A stretch of DNA of 64,000 nt from Brachypodium distachyon (GCF_000005505.3 NC_016134.3:15978624-16042623), one strand, 5' to 3'; positions 10,391 to 21,226 are shown, counted from the first letter of the stretch. Numbers and translations are program-made. The notes: generated from the sequence alone by a model not told the origin.

Positions 10391-10973
10391 TCCATCCATC
10401 CCGCAGGTAATTAGCACGCACTCTTTCGTGTTACCAGACTCTTGATCTGTTATTCACTGCTTTTTATAATAATTTACTTATGTGTGCAGCTGGTGATTAT
10501 CCGGTTGAGTTTAAATAATCGTCAAGAAGCTACAGAGAGGATATCAACAGGAACCTCTGTTAAGTCGACCAACTAAGCCTGCCTATGAACGCAAGCTTTA
10601 TAACACACACTTACATGTATTGGGTATTCGATAGCATGATGCCCGGACGCACAATGCTGCCCTATGTGGAACACGACAGGTGTATGTACTGCATACTGAG
10701 TATAATAAATAAAGACTCGTACTAGCTCGAGATAATGTGACTCTAAATTAGACCGCGGTCTTGAGGTACTCGAGGCGCTCACGCTTAGCCTGAAGCTTTT
10801 CGAACAACTCCACTAGCACCATACGCTCCATGAATTAGGGGGGGGGGGGGGATCCTACGAGACCTGGTCTCTCGCCTAGTAGGAAAGATTAAAGTATCCC
10901 TAACAACCACTATATCCTCTAATCCCGATTACTCTAGTATTTTCGTTTCCCAGTTCCCTAGTCCCACGTGCTA

Positions 10974-11085
10974 CTCCCTTCGTCTCATATTAAATGACAT
11001 TATATTACATGTATCTAGACGTCTTTGGCTATAGATACATTCATATTTGGACAATGTTGAGTCACTTAATATGAGACGGAGGGAG
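10974..11085. mobile_element. Stowaway MITE
   Basis: A 112-bp element with near-perfect terminal inverted repeats (CTCCCTTCGTCTCATATTAA and TTAATATGAGACGGAGGGAG), flanked by TA on both sides (10972-10973 and 11086-11087). This is a typical Tc1/mariner-derived MITE. Confidence 0.88.
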
Positions 11086-11163
11086 TATTTTTTTTTCGAA
11101 ACCAACTCATCCTGCGAAACATTATAGAGAAAATCTCCCTTGAACCTATTATAGTCATAGACA

Positions 11164-11361
11164 TACCTCCACGTTGCCTGGAGAATTTGCATCTAAGTTC
11201 TCATCCTCAAGCATCTCCATAATAGGATCAGATGTTGCTGTCTGCCGGCTGCACTCATCTATGGTTGTGCTAGCTAAGATTGTATCCCCTGTCTCATGGA
11301 CAGAGCGGCTTCCTTGCTCGTTGTTGACACGAGCATCCGGCATGTTCGACGATTCCGCCAT
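11164..11361 (-). CDS. Hypothetical first exon inside the insertion
   Basis: An open frame from ATG gives MAESSNMPDARVNNEQGSRS and an acidic remainder, then meets a good donor (GGAG|GTATGT) at about 11164. It looks like a first coding exon whose continuation is absent. It could be a captured host exon or the start of a transposase-type gene. No domain is recognisable. Confidence 0.25.
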
Positions 11362-11662
11362 GGAGACCGGCGTCGGCAGGGCTGGCGGCTGCTTTCGAGA
11401 CTCACGAACCCGTAAGTCCTAAGAGATCTGAACTGCAAAGAAGTACTTGCTAATTAATTGGCGTCGGTCTTTTTTCAAAAGAAATTTCTGTAAATTTTCG
11501 AAATAAAGCTGCACTTCACGTCTTCAATTAAACGTGGACTGCACGTTAATTTCGGAAATTTACAAGGGTTTTTTCAAAAGTTACAATAGAACATGAACTG
11601 TAGATTTATTTCGAGAATTTACAAGGGGGTTTTGAAAAAAAGCCTTTCAAAAACCCAACACT

Positions 11663-11741
11663 GATTAATTAGAAACGGAGGGAGCCAGCACTAATTAATT
11701 AGAAACGGAAGAAGCCAGCACTTAATTAGAAACGGAGGGAG
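11663..11741. repeat. Tandem repeat, about 30-bp unit
   Basis: Two and a half copies of CACTAATTAATTAGAAACGG followed by AGGGAGCCAG, the last ending in GAGGGAGTA. The unit resembles a Stowaway terminus that has been amplified. Confidence 0.6.
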
Positions 11742-12292
11742 TACCTGCAAATCGGGATTAGAAAAGGAGACGTGTGATCGGGATTTGGGAATCGGGATTT
11801 GAGAATCGGGAATAGTTCTCGTTAGGAGTATCGATCTTTGAGATAGACGTGGTCTTTCCGTCGGGAGAGGCCAGGTCTCTTGAGATTTTTTCCCATGAAT
11901 TGGGGGCTCGCTTCATATGGGTAGTAGTTGTCGTGGAGGGAAGGCTTCGCCACCGAGATCCATCTCCTCCACTCCGAGGATGTCCAGAACGTCGAAGAAG
12001 TCGAGCTCCAACGGTTCGTCGTGGCCGCGCCGCGACCATTCACGTTCTTGCCGAGAGCTCGGGCCTATGCCACGTTCTTGAGGCCATCGCCGTTGCCGCC
12101 CGCCGCTCTGCCCTGCACGACGATTTGGGAGCCGCACGCCTCGTTGACCATTAGATGAAGGTTAAATTTCTGGGAAATCGGTAAGATGGAAAGCAGAAGT
12201 GAATGTTCGATCTGGAGTTCTGGACCGGAAGCCTGTGTGCAGTAAAGATGAAAGTCGCGATGGAATCTCAGGGTATTGTGAAGCGGAGGCAC

Positions 12293-12803
12293 GGATTACG
12301 CAAGAGAACCGCAAATTATCGCAAGGAGAATTAGCTACATAATTTTTTTAATCCCAAATTAACTTTAATGCACTGGTATTGTCCTTGCGTGCTGGTCTCT
12401 CTCCCTCTGTCTTCTCGTCGCGTGCATGCAAGCTGCACGCTGCACTGGCTGCACAAACTACATGAATGCCGCCCGGCTGCTATATAGTCAAGTTCAAAAT
12501 CTTAAAGAAAAATGGGTAATAAAAGTTACTCTGATTAGTTGATTTGGATTCAACCATGCGTCCATGCCACGGTTTGACCAGCTGAGTTGACACGAACTCA
12601 ATGGCTACAACGCGCTGCTCCGACGTGGACAGCCGAAATGTCAACTCCTACCCCGATTCAAGAAGTTTGCATTTTTCAACCATCTGCTTTCGTAATCCAC
12701 GCGAATGCTGGAAGGAACGGGTCCGTCATTCACCTGTAAGAGATTAACAAAACACCTCATGAGCCAAGGATCGATCCCCACGCCGGCTTGCATTGATCCA
12801 TCA
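12293..12803. other. Spacer and 5' region of the receptor kinase gene
   Basis: No gene and no strong repeat. Moderately AT-rich, with a GTTTGACCA / TTGACACG W-box-like stretch near 12570-12600 that may belong to the receptor kinase promoter. No convincing TATA box was found. Confidence 0.35.
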
Positions 12804-13253
12804 ATGGACAGGTCGGCTCTCGCCTGCTCCGTCACAGCCCTGATCCTTGTAATCTTCCTGCCGTCGCGTACTGCGACCGACGACCAGCTTGTCCCCGGCA
12901 AGCCGCTCTCCCCTGGCGCTGCCATCGTCTCTGGCGACGGTGCCTTCGCCTTGGGCTTCTTCAACCCCTCCAACTCCAGCGCTACTACTCCGGCCAGGCT
13001 ATACCTCGGAATATGGTACAACGGCATCCCGGAGCTCACCGTGGTGTGGGTCGCCAACAGAGAAACCCCGTCCACCAATTCTTCCGTGCCCACGCTCTCC
13101 CTCACCAACACCTCCAGTCTCGTCCTCTCCGACGGCAGCCGTGATGTCCTTTGGACAACGGCCGACGTGGCCGCTGCTCCGGCGACGGCGGTGCTTCTGA
13201 ACAGCCGCAATCTCGTCGTCCGCTCGGCGAACGGCACGACGCTGTGGCAGAGC

Positions 13254-14307
13254 CAGGGGCGGAGCTGCCGTTAAGGCATTGGGTGCTCCCGACACCAATG
13301 ACTTTTACCTGTCATCATAGCAATACATAGCAATACATACGTAGTTGGTTGGCCGAACCCAACGAAAAATCACGGTCGAACCCATCGACCCCTGCTGTTG
13401 GGCTGGAAGAAAGGTCTTAGCCCATATACTTAGTGACTAACAGCCCAGCTAGCAACCCACAAACGATAGATCTGTCCCCAATGTATACGACGTTGCTGTG
13501 CTGCACCCTCTACACGCACGGCACCGTCTCGTATTCTTCCTAAATCTCCGCCGTTTCGTTATGTGGCAATCAAAACAAGGAAAACCCCAATTCTAATCCT
13601 CTAATTTCCTCTTCTCTCTCGTCTCACATTGCCCAGACGCTGGCAACAGCAGGCGGCAGGTGGCAATCTGAGTTCTGAAAAATCAGGTACGCGAGCACCT
13701 CATCTTCCTCAACTGTAAGTCATGTCTAGTGTCTAGCAAAATCTCTAATTTGATTGATTGATCTGCCACGCATGGAATGAGAAAAAGAAACGATCATTAT
13801 CCGATAGACACGAGCAATCAGATTCTACTAATACTAGTCTGCCGCAGCCTTCTGTTCAGACATAAATTAATTTAAACGAACTGTTGTGCTTAATGTTTTC
13901 AAGAAGATGAAAAATCGACAAGAAAAACTTTGAGACAAGAGTACTTTACACGGGCCTGACTTTATATATTTCACCTAGTTGTATTTATTTTAATACTTGT
14001 GAAATTAACACTATCTTTTATGTTTGATTTTTCATGAAGAGCAAAACTGCCCATGAAGTTACAAAGTTGTTTTTTCACTACTTCTCATATTTGTAAAAAG
14101 GTCGTTTAGAATTTCATTCAACCGGTATGTCTTCGTCCTTTAGTTTTAATGTGATGATTATACGAGATATGCTATTTTTCTTTGTCATGCACCTTTTGAG
14201 TAGTATAGTGTTGTTTTGAGATGGTCCTAAGACCGTAAAATAATATAATTAGTTTATGCCCAAATTTAAACCGAACCCATTGGCCAAAATTTCTGGCTCC
14301 GCCCCTG
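13254..14307. mobile_element. hAT transposon, non-autonomous, in exon 1 of the receptor kinase
   Basis: 1,054 bp with terminal inverted repeats CAGGGGCGGAGC and GGCTCCGCCCCTG. It is bounded by a perfect 8-bp duplication GGCAGAGC (13246-13253 and 14308-14315), the target size of hAT elements. The interior is AT-rich with no transposase frame. Dropping the element and one duplication gives ACGCTGTGGCAGAGC-TTCGAC, i.e. TLWQSFD, the normal S-domain motif, so the borders are exact. Confidence 0.93.
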
Positions 14308-15250
14308 GGCAGAGCTTCGACCACCCGACGGACACGTTCCTGCCCGGCATGAAGATCCGGATGAGGCACCGGACACGCGCCGGGGAGCGCCTGGTGTCCT
14401 GGAAGGCACCAGGTGACCCCTCGCCGGGGCGCTTCTCCTTGGGCTGCGACCCGGCGACATCCCTCCAAGTATTCCTCTGGGACGGCGCGCGCCCGGTGGC
14501 CCGCACCTCACCGTGGAATGGGTACTTGGTGAAGACCGAAAGCAGCCGCCGGTACCAGCAACCACCGGCGGACGCGAACAACGCCAGCGCCAGTGCCGAC
14601 GACGTCGTCGTCTACGTGGCCGTCGTCGACAACGACGAGGAGATCTACTTCACCTACACGCTCTCCGAAGGCGCCGGGCGCACGAGGTACGTGGTGACAT
14701 ACTCCGGCCAGTACCAGCTCCAGAGCTGGAGCGTGGCCTCATCGGCGTGGGCCGCCCTCGCGAACTGGCCGTCCGCAGAATGCAGCCGCTACGGCCACTG
14801 CGGACCGTACGGGTACTGCGACGAGACGGCGGCGCCATCCCCGACGTGCGTGTGCCTACAAGGCTTCGAGCCGGTGGCGGGCGCACAGGAGTGGGAAAAT
14901 GGGGAGTTCTCGGCAGGGTGTCGGCGGAAGGAGGCGTTGCCAGCTGCTGGGTGCAGCGACGGGGGCTTCATGGCGTTGCCGGATATGAAGTTGCCGGACG
15001 GATTTGCGGTCGTCCCCGGGAACCGGAGCCGCAACTGCTCGTGCGTGGCATACGCCGCCAACCTGCAGGGAAGCGGCAGCTCACCACGGGGGGACTTGAC
15101 ATGGTGCCTCGTGTGGGCCGGGGAGCTGGTTGACGCCGGGAAGGTCAGCGCGGCAGGACTCGGCAGCGACACTCTCTATCTCCGCCTTGCAGGCCTGGAT
15201 GCAGCACATGGTGCCGATTCTTAATCTGATTTTTATGTCTGTCTAATGCT

Positions 15251-17797
15251 TAAGCGCCTGTTTTGGTCTTCTTCAAGCAGTCCCTAAAATTTTGTTACAA
15301 AACAGGGGCCTGTTGTTTTGCTAAAAACAGTCGCCTGCTAAACATCAAAACCAGTCATATTTAATATGAGTCGTAGAACAACATGGATGGGGTTTTGGGC
15401 GCCAAAAACAGAGGAATACCTGAATATGTAAAAGCAAAAAAGAATACCAAAAACCTGCTTCTCTTTGTACAGACACACACGTTGCTCAAACTAAAATAAC
15501 CAACCAGCAACCACAAAATGATCTCGCCCCATATTGCCTGAAAATGCAATAATCAAACAAGGATCTGGGCAGGAACAAAAGGAGAAACAAAATGCTCCAC
15601 AAATGATATGATAGCATGATTCATACATAAGAGTCCCAAAAGATTACATTTCTAGCAGCATAGCATATATCCTTTAAGAATAAGTGTTTGGTTTGACAGA
15701 CATATATGATAGGGTAACCATATGAACACATGATTAGACCACCCAAAGACAACAAACCTAGAGCTTCTTAACACAAACAAAAAGGCGTATATTTGACACA
15801 CATCAGCTCTTCATCGACGGATGTGTGAAACAAAGGATACCACCAACCATGAGATCAAGCAACGAATCAAGGGTCAATGCAGCTATGGCGTATGTCTGAA
15901 AAAAACTAGAAAGTATAAATTGTATAATCAACCTACCTCTAGCAAGCAGACTGAAAACAAAGGGGGAAAACCAACCTTCAATGCCAAGAGAATAACGTTT
16001 GCATAAGTTGATATTTTCATGGCAAATTCACTTTGTCTTTGCTTCACAAGATCTGGGCAAATGAGAGGTCCACCACTACAGAGAAGAACACTTGGAACTT
16101 GGGTACAAACCTGACTATGAACAAAGATGGAAATAAACAAGACAACTCACAAGGTTCTCATTAAGCACTTTATTGCTGAATCCGAACAAAACACTGCAGA
16201 TTGTGGATGAAATTTGAAGTTGTTTTAAAGTACACTAAACATCAAACAATACAATAGACATTCCCCCAAATACAGGGGTGTATCTCTCAGTTGTTCTCAT
16301 ACGTTTCAAAATAAAATTTGTACCTTTGCATTGCATAATAAGTTATATACAATCCAGAACCTGCATATATGAGAACTGAATGGAGGTGACAAACTGGCAG
16401 CTTAAAAGAGAGAAACCTCTGACATAAAGAATCAACGAATTTGTCATAAAAAAAATACTAAACGCCATGTCTATCAGTACACCAATTCTTTTGAATTTCA
16501 TTCTTCCCATATGTTCACTCCTTGTGTCTTGTGGCCATCTGTGCAATTAAGTCATCACTAATTTTTGTGTATACAAGTTAGCCTTGGCAAGGGAAGCATT
16601 TCCTTCTATGGAACTTGTCGACACAAACTAAAACAACCTGAGTGGTCAATACAAGACTCTAATCCAACAACTCACTACAAACTGTTGACTGTTGTATATG
16701 CTCTATAAAATTACTAAGCACAGCACCAAGTTTGGCCTGAAAATCGAGAAATTACCTAACTATCGTTCAAACAAAGACATAATAGGATTTCTTAACAAAG
16801 GCAAAATGCATAACTGAAAGGCATATCTGATCTAATACATGTACGTACTGAAGAAGTCAATGCTGATAAATGTCAAAAGAAAACAGATGAACATATTTCA
16901 TGCAGATAATAACAGGAGATATGCCACCTCAATTCGGTAGGTCAGTGTGTTCTGAAGTATATTTGCAAAACAACAATCTGAAACGAATGAGGAAGAAGAA
17001 GTTAAACCAATGGAAAAACAAAAAGAGACGATATGCAGGAGATACGCCGATAATCTTACAACCAAAGCACAAGATCGTAACACAAAAAATCACTAATAAA
17101 ATGAAAATACACAGATTTCCTTTGGTCCTAGACTATCTAACCTCCAGAATCTGCAAGGATGAGCACAGCTAAATGAAAGGGTGGTAAACCTTCATACTGT
17201 GCTAACCTGGCCGAGGTGCACGTGCAACGGTGCAAGATGAACGTGAGAGACAAATCCGATTGCAGAATTGGCCAAAGAGCACTCACCGCACGTGCACAAG
17301 CAGATGCTGGAGAGGACAGAGATGGCCTTGCCCTTCCTGACTTCGCCTAGCGACGTCAAAATCAGCAAAAATCAACGGCAAAATCTCGAGCAAACAAACT
17401 GAGCCACAGCACGATAGGGGGGAAGCGTTCACTGGAAGGGAGCGAGCAAACTCCGACGCCGACGAGCACCCCGCCGCGCCTCTACGGGCCCGTCCTCCTC
17501 GCCGACGCACACCAGCGCGTGCTCCTCCGGCCTCCGCGTGCCGCTGCCCAGCCGCCGCGCGCCGGAGAAGTATGGCGACCTCGAGGATACGGAGGCGGTC
17601 TTGGCCGCTGCGTCGGACCGGAGCGGTTGTAGGAAGCGGCGGCGCTGGCGTCAGCCGCGCCCACGCGGGAGAGCCGCCTGAGAAGGGCGCTTGGAAGGAG
17701 GTGGGAGCTCACCGGAAGGGGGAGCGAAATTCTCACAGTTGATGCATGATCTGACGGTGCCCAAATCGCCTGATTTGGAATAAAAATCAGGCGCCTG
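15251..17797. mobile_element. Probable DNA-transposon insertion in intron 1 of the receptor kinase
   Basis: Intron 1 (15211-17895) is about 2.7 kb and almost all of it is foreign. The left edge reads TAAGCGCCTG and the right edge, inverted, CAGGCGCCTG. Further GCGCCTG / GTCGCCTG words lie just inside both edges, like subterminal repeats. I do not find a clear target duplication. The interior (15550-17250) is intron-like and non-coding. At 17280-17740 a GC-rich block, best read on the minus strand, resembles a captured first exon of a host gene. A Pack-type hAT or MULE is possible. Confidence 0.4.
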
Positions 17798-19789
17798 TCA
17801 GCCTGTGCGCTAGCAAAAACGTTTATATTTTTATTTTTGTCTCACTAACTAAAGCATTTCCATTTATTTGCGCTATGTATGTACGTTTCGCACAGGTGGA
17901 CGACGGACAAAGGGCACCGCGGTTAAGATTGCTCTGCCAGTTTTGGGCAGTACTTTTGCTATCCTGACATGCGTTTTCCTGGCATGGCTAAAATTACGAG
18001 GTGCGTGTAGGGTTAGCTCCTGATGATAAAGTCCATTTGACCAGTTCTTCCGAATTGCTCTCTCCTTTCCAAATTTCGCACGCATAATTTTTTATTGTCT
18101 GTCAATAACATTGTAATAAAGAAATCAAACATCTAAGTTGTCAAATATCATTAGGTTCATTATGAAATTTATTTTCGAAGTATCTTAGTTTGACACTTCA
18201 ATATGTTTTTTTTTGGCTACAAGTTTGGTCAGACTTTTAAATTTTGATGGTCAACAAAAATTATATGTCCTACATTTTAAAAACGAGATATATTTTAATG
18301 GTTATGACATTGTGGGAGCAGGGACGAAGAACAGAGAAAAGAGAAAGCAGAAGAAGATAACATTGGCTGGTATGAGCATCTCTTACGAACTTGGGGAAGG
18401 AAAACCCTCCCATGATCATGAATTCCCATTTGTAAGATTCGAGGAAATTGCCATAGCAACGCACAATTCTCTGAAACGTGTATACTTGGACGAGGAGGCT
18501 TTGGAAAAGTTTACAAGGTAAATAGTTCTGTAGTTTCCTATTGTTCGTTCTTAAATCAAAAAAATTGGGTTTCTCCACATGACAAACTCAGATATAAATT
18601 TTCCACTGCACTTCCATAGGGAATGTTGGGTAGCCAAGAAGTTGTTGTCAAGAAGCTAAGCAGGGATTCTCAACAAGGAATAAAGGAGTTCAAGAATGAA
18701 GTAATTATAATTGCTAAATTGCAACACAGAAACTTGGTTCGGCTTCTTGGCTATTGTGGGGAGGGAGATGAAAAGTTGTTGATTTACGAGTATCTGCCGA
18801 ACAAGATCTTAGATGCTACCATTTTTGGTACATATTCTAGCAACACACTTTGGTTTCATACAAGTACTCTAAAACAAATTTTTTTTCTTACATTTGTACT
18901 TGTGAGCCGCAGATGATTCAAGAAAAATGTTGTTGGATTAGGCAACACGGTTTAATATAATCAAGGGGGTTGCAAGGGGGCTTCTTTACCTCCACCAAGA
19001 TTCAAGATTGACCATAATTCATAGAGATCTAAAAGCTGGAAATGTTTTGCTAGATGAGGAGATGAAACCCAAGATAGCTGATTTTGGTATGGCAAGAATC
19101 TTCGGCGACAACCAGCAAAATGCAAATACACAACGCGTTGTTGGAACATAGTGAGATAATTTTCATAGTAACTCGTGAATAAAATTCCAATTAAGATCAT
19201 CTAATAACTCTTGTAAAATGATCAAGCAGTGGCTACATGGTTCCTGAGTATGCAATGGAAGGGGTTTTCTCTACCAAGTCCGACATATACAGTTTCGGCG
19301 TGTTACTACTTGAGGTTGTAACTGGCATACGGAGAAGCTCCAGTACCATGGGCTTCCCCAACCTCATAATCTATGTGAGTATGAAAAGACATCTAAAGTT
19401 TAAAATCTAATTAATTTTTTTTTGAAAAGATGGTTTGACAACAAAGCAAAAAAATATGATGTTTCTTTTAGGCATGGAATATGTGGAGGGAAGGAAAGAC
19501 AAAGGAATTGGTGGATTCATCTATCAACGACACTTCTTCACCTGATGAAGTCTTGCTTTGCATCCATTTAGCACTCTTGTGTGTCCAGGAAAATCCAGAT
19601 GACAGGCCGATAATGTCAGCTATTGTGTTCATTCTGGAAAATGGAAGCACTGCACTGCCTGCACCCAATCGCCTTGCATACTTTGGACGACGTAGTGCTG
19701 AATTGGAGCAAATTGGAGTTGATATTCAGAACTCTGTGAATAGTGTTACTCTTACTGAGATTAAAGGGCGATGAAATAATAATTATTTT

Positions 19790-20059
19790 GTTGTGTGTCA
19801 TAAAAAAAGGGTCAAACACTATTTGTCGACAGAAAGGCATGTTATGTTATTAGTGGTTAGTTATGTTTGAATTTATTTTCTATTATATTTTTTAGAACTA
19901 TAGATTGTGTTAGATAAGAAAAGGTGGTAATCCATTGAATTTTTTTTTACGAGTTTACACATGCAAACTATACTTTTTTTTTTACCAAACACATGCAAAC
20001 TATACTCCCAAAAAATGACTACCTCCATTGCAAATTATATAAGATTTTTCTGTTGTAGA
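19790..20059. other. 3' flank of the receptor kinase pseudogene
   Basis: AT-rich DNA with T-rich runs. Nothing further supported. Confidence 0.4.
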
Positions 20060-20175
20060 AAAACACTACGGACCTGTCTAGCCTCTAGGCCCAGCACCGA
20101 ATCCAGCAAATGAAAGAAAAGAGAGAAAAAGAAAACGCACGCTCGGGGCTCGGAACAAATTGGGAGTTCGGAAAT
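20060..20175. repeat. Dispersed cluster repeat, copy 2 (left part)
   Basis: Matches 28035-28195 and 4710-4815 (ACGGACCTGTCTAGCCTCTA, CAGCAAATGAAAG, TGGGAGTTCGG). The copy continues at 20870-21010, which matches 28365-28495 (GGTGGTCAAAGGCAGGGTGT and ATGATCCGATCCGGTC). A LINE fragment lies in between, so this is a remnant of the acidic-gene promoter block without the gene. Confidence 0.65.
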
Positions 20176-20329
20176 CCAGTACCGGGCTGAGAGGATGTTT
20201 TGGGAAAATTTTAGCCCGAATTCTATTTGCCCTGGCGGGGGCAGGTATCTATGGGCCCCCGGTATCTATCCCACCCGGGACACAACTTTTTCCGAGCGGT
20301 CGGCCGCACCCTGTCCCTGTGGCGCCAAG

Positions 20330-20824
20330 GTGGATTCCTCCACCGGTGGGCATGATGAAGATTAATGTTGATGGTGGGGTTGCTAAGAACCAGAACAGAG
20401 GCGCCGTTGCGGCGGTCTGCCAGGATGGCGCGGGTAAATATCAAGGATCCTCGACACCAGTATTCGACAACCTAATTGATCCAGCGAAGCTTGAAGCATT
20501 GGCTTGCTGTGAAGCGCTTGCACTTGCAAAAGATTTGAACCTGCAGAAGGTCTGTATTGCTTCTGATGCCCAGGTTGTGATCAGGGGAATTCTTGAAGGA
20601 AATAGGTGCAGCTATAGCGCCATTCTGAGGGAAATTGCAGTGCTCAGCAAAGAGTTCCAGGATGTTTGTTTTATTTATGAAAGTAGAAAGTCTAATATAG
20701 ATGCTCATAGTTTAATTAGGAGTGCCTCCAGCACGGCAGGTTTATTTGGCTTCTGCAGCGATGGACCGATTCAAATGTACCATTACGTTGATTAATAAAG
20801 CCGTGTGATTTCGCTAAAAAAAAA
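20330..20824 (+). mobile_element. LINE 3' end with RNase H domain
   Basis: The frame ending at 20795 reads WIPPPVGMMKINVDGGVAKN, then GAVAAVCQDGAG, KLEALACCEALALAKDL, VCIASDAQVVIRGI and SRKSNIDAHSLIRSASS. This is the plant RNase H-like domain (RVT_3) found at the 3' end of non-LTR elements or as free relics. The acidic residues of the active site (VDGG, LEAL, SDAQ, IDAH) are in place. An A-run at 20818-20824 follows AATAAAG, as at a LINE tail. The sequence upstream of about 20330 is not RT, so the copy is strongly 5'-truncated, the usual outcome of LINE insertion. The direct repeat ACCTGAGAGCTG near 20840 and 20870 may relate to insertion. Confidence 0.7.
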
Positions 20825-21019
20825 AGCTTGCAGACCTTCACCTGAGAGCTGGGATTTCGCTAAAGCAAAAACCTGAGAGCTGCGATGGGTCCCATAAATG
20901 TGTCAACATACGACTGGTGGTCAAAGGCAGGGTGTGACGAAACAAAGACCAGCCGGGCGCCGCGAGGCAATTGAGGTCGGCGGCATGATCCGATCCGGTC
21001 AAGGCCCCCGAATTTAGAG

Positions 21020-21226
21020 GGTCCCCTACCTATCTACGCATACGTACAGAATCTGGCCCAATGCAGTTCTTTTATTCTGGCCTGCCCAACTTGGCAACTC
21101 CCGACTCGGCAAGACAGAAACTCCTGAGCGAGGACCCGATCCATTCCAGTTCCACCAGATTGCCCGCCCGTCATCGCAAATCCCCTGCAGAACGAACCCC
21201 GCCCCCGATCACTGATGCCTGCCTGC
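21020..21226. other. Short spacer before the left LTR
   Basis: No gene or repeat supported. Confidence 0.4.

Larger units (their letters stand above)
10852..11893. mobile_element. Insertion inside acidic gene copy A
   Basis: The host exon motif CATGAATT(A/G)GGGG occurs at both edges (about 10830-10842 and 11893-11905), as after insertion with a target duplication. Just inside lie imperfect inverted repeats built on GAGACCTGGTCTCTC (left) and GAGAGGCCAGGTCTC (right). A run of about 14 G at 10838-10851 sits at the left junction. The insert holds a Stowaway MITE, a short open frame (11361-11164) and a 30-bp tandem repeat. The superfamily is not settled; a Mutator-like element is one possibility. 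Confidence 0.45.
10748..12151 (-). pseudogene. Unknown acidic-protein gene, copy A, split by an insertion
   Basis: Minus-strand pieces match copy B (28590-28977). ATG at 12151 opens MVNEACGSQIVVQG and runs to a stop after about 25 codons. In another frame comes PLELDFFDVLDILG-EEMDL, then YYPYEASPQFM near 11900. The last exon resumes at about 10836 with FMERMVLVELFEK and ends RLEYLKTAV-stop at 10748. Between them about 1 kb of foreign DNA is inserted at the CATGAATT codons. I do not recognise the family: an acidic LELDFFDVLDIL core and a charged, helical, Leu-rich tail are all that can be seen. It stands tail-to-tail with LTP-like gene A, the same arrangement as copy B with LTP-like gene B. 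Confidence 0.55.
12804..19774 (+). pseudogene. G-type lectin S-receptor-like serine/threonine kinase, inactivated
   Basis: Seven exons can be read: 12804-13253 with 14316-15210 (exon 1, interrupted), 17896-18000, 18322-18517, 18620-18827, 18913-19150, 19230-19374 and 19472-19774, all with GT-AG borders and matching phases. Exon 1 gives the signal peptide, B-lectin domain (YLGIWYNGIPELTVVWVANR), S-locus glycoprotein domain (QSFDHPTDTFLPGMK, FSLGCDP, SPWNGYLV), EGF-like (YGHCGPYGYCD) and PAN domains. Exon 2 gives the membrane segment IALPVLGSTFAILTCVFLAW. Exons 3-7 give the kinase: Gly loop, [21 protein letters not shown] and VPEYA. Length without lesions would be about 846 residues, normal for the family. 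Lesions are a hAT in exon 1, one base missing in the Gly-loop exon near 18467 and TGG to TAG at 18939-18941. Such kinases sit in the plasma membrane and act in recognition and defence signalling. Confidence 0.9.

Noticed and set aside
10019..10417. Frames on the strand opposite LTP-like gene A, and the equivalent frames around copies B and C
   Set aside because: Shadows of the GC-rich LTP coding sequence; the 8-cysteine pattern and signal peptide are found only in the called frame.
17283..17736. Minus-strand frame of 84 codons in the receptor kinase intron as an independent gene
   Set aside because: Possibly a captured exon, but there is no continuation, no domain and no promoter evidence.
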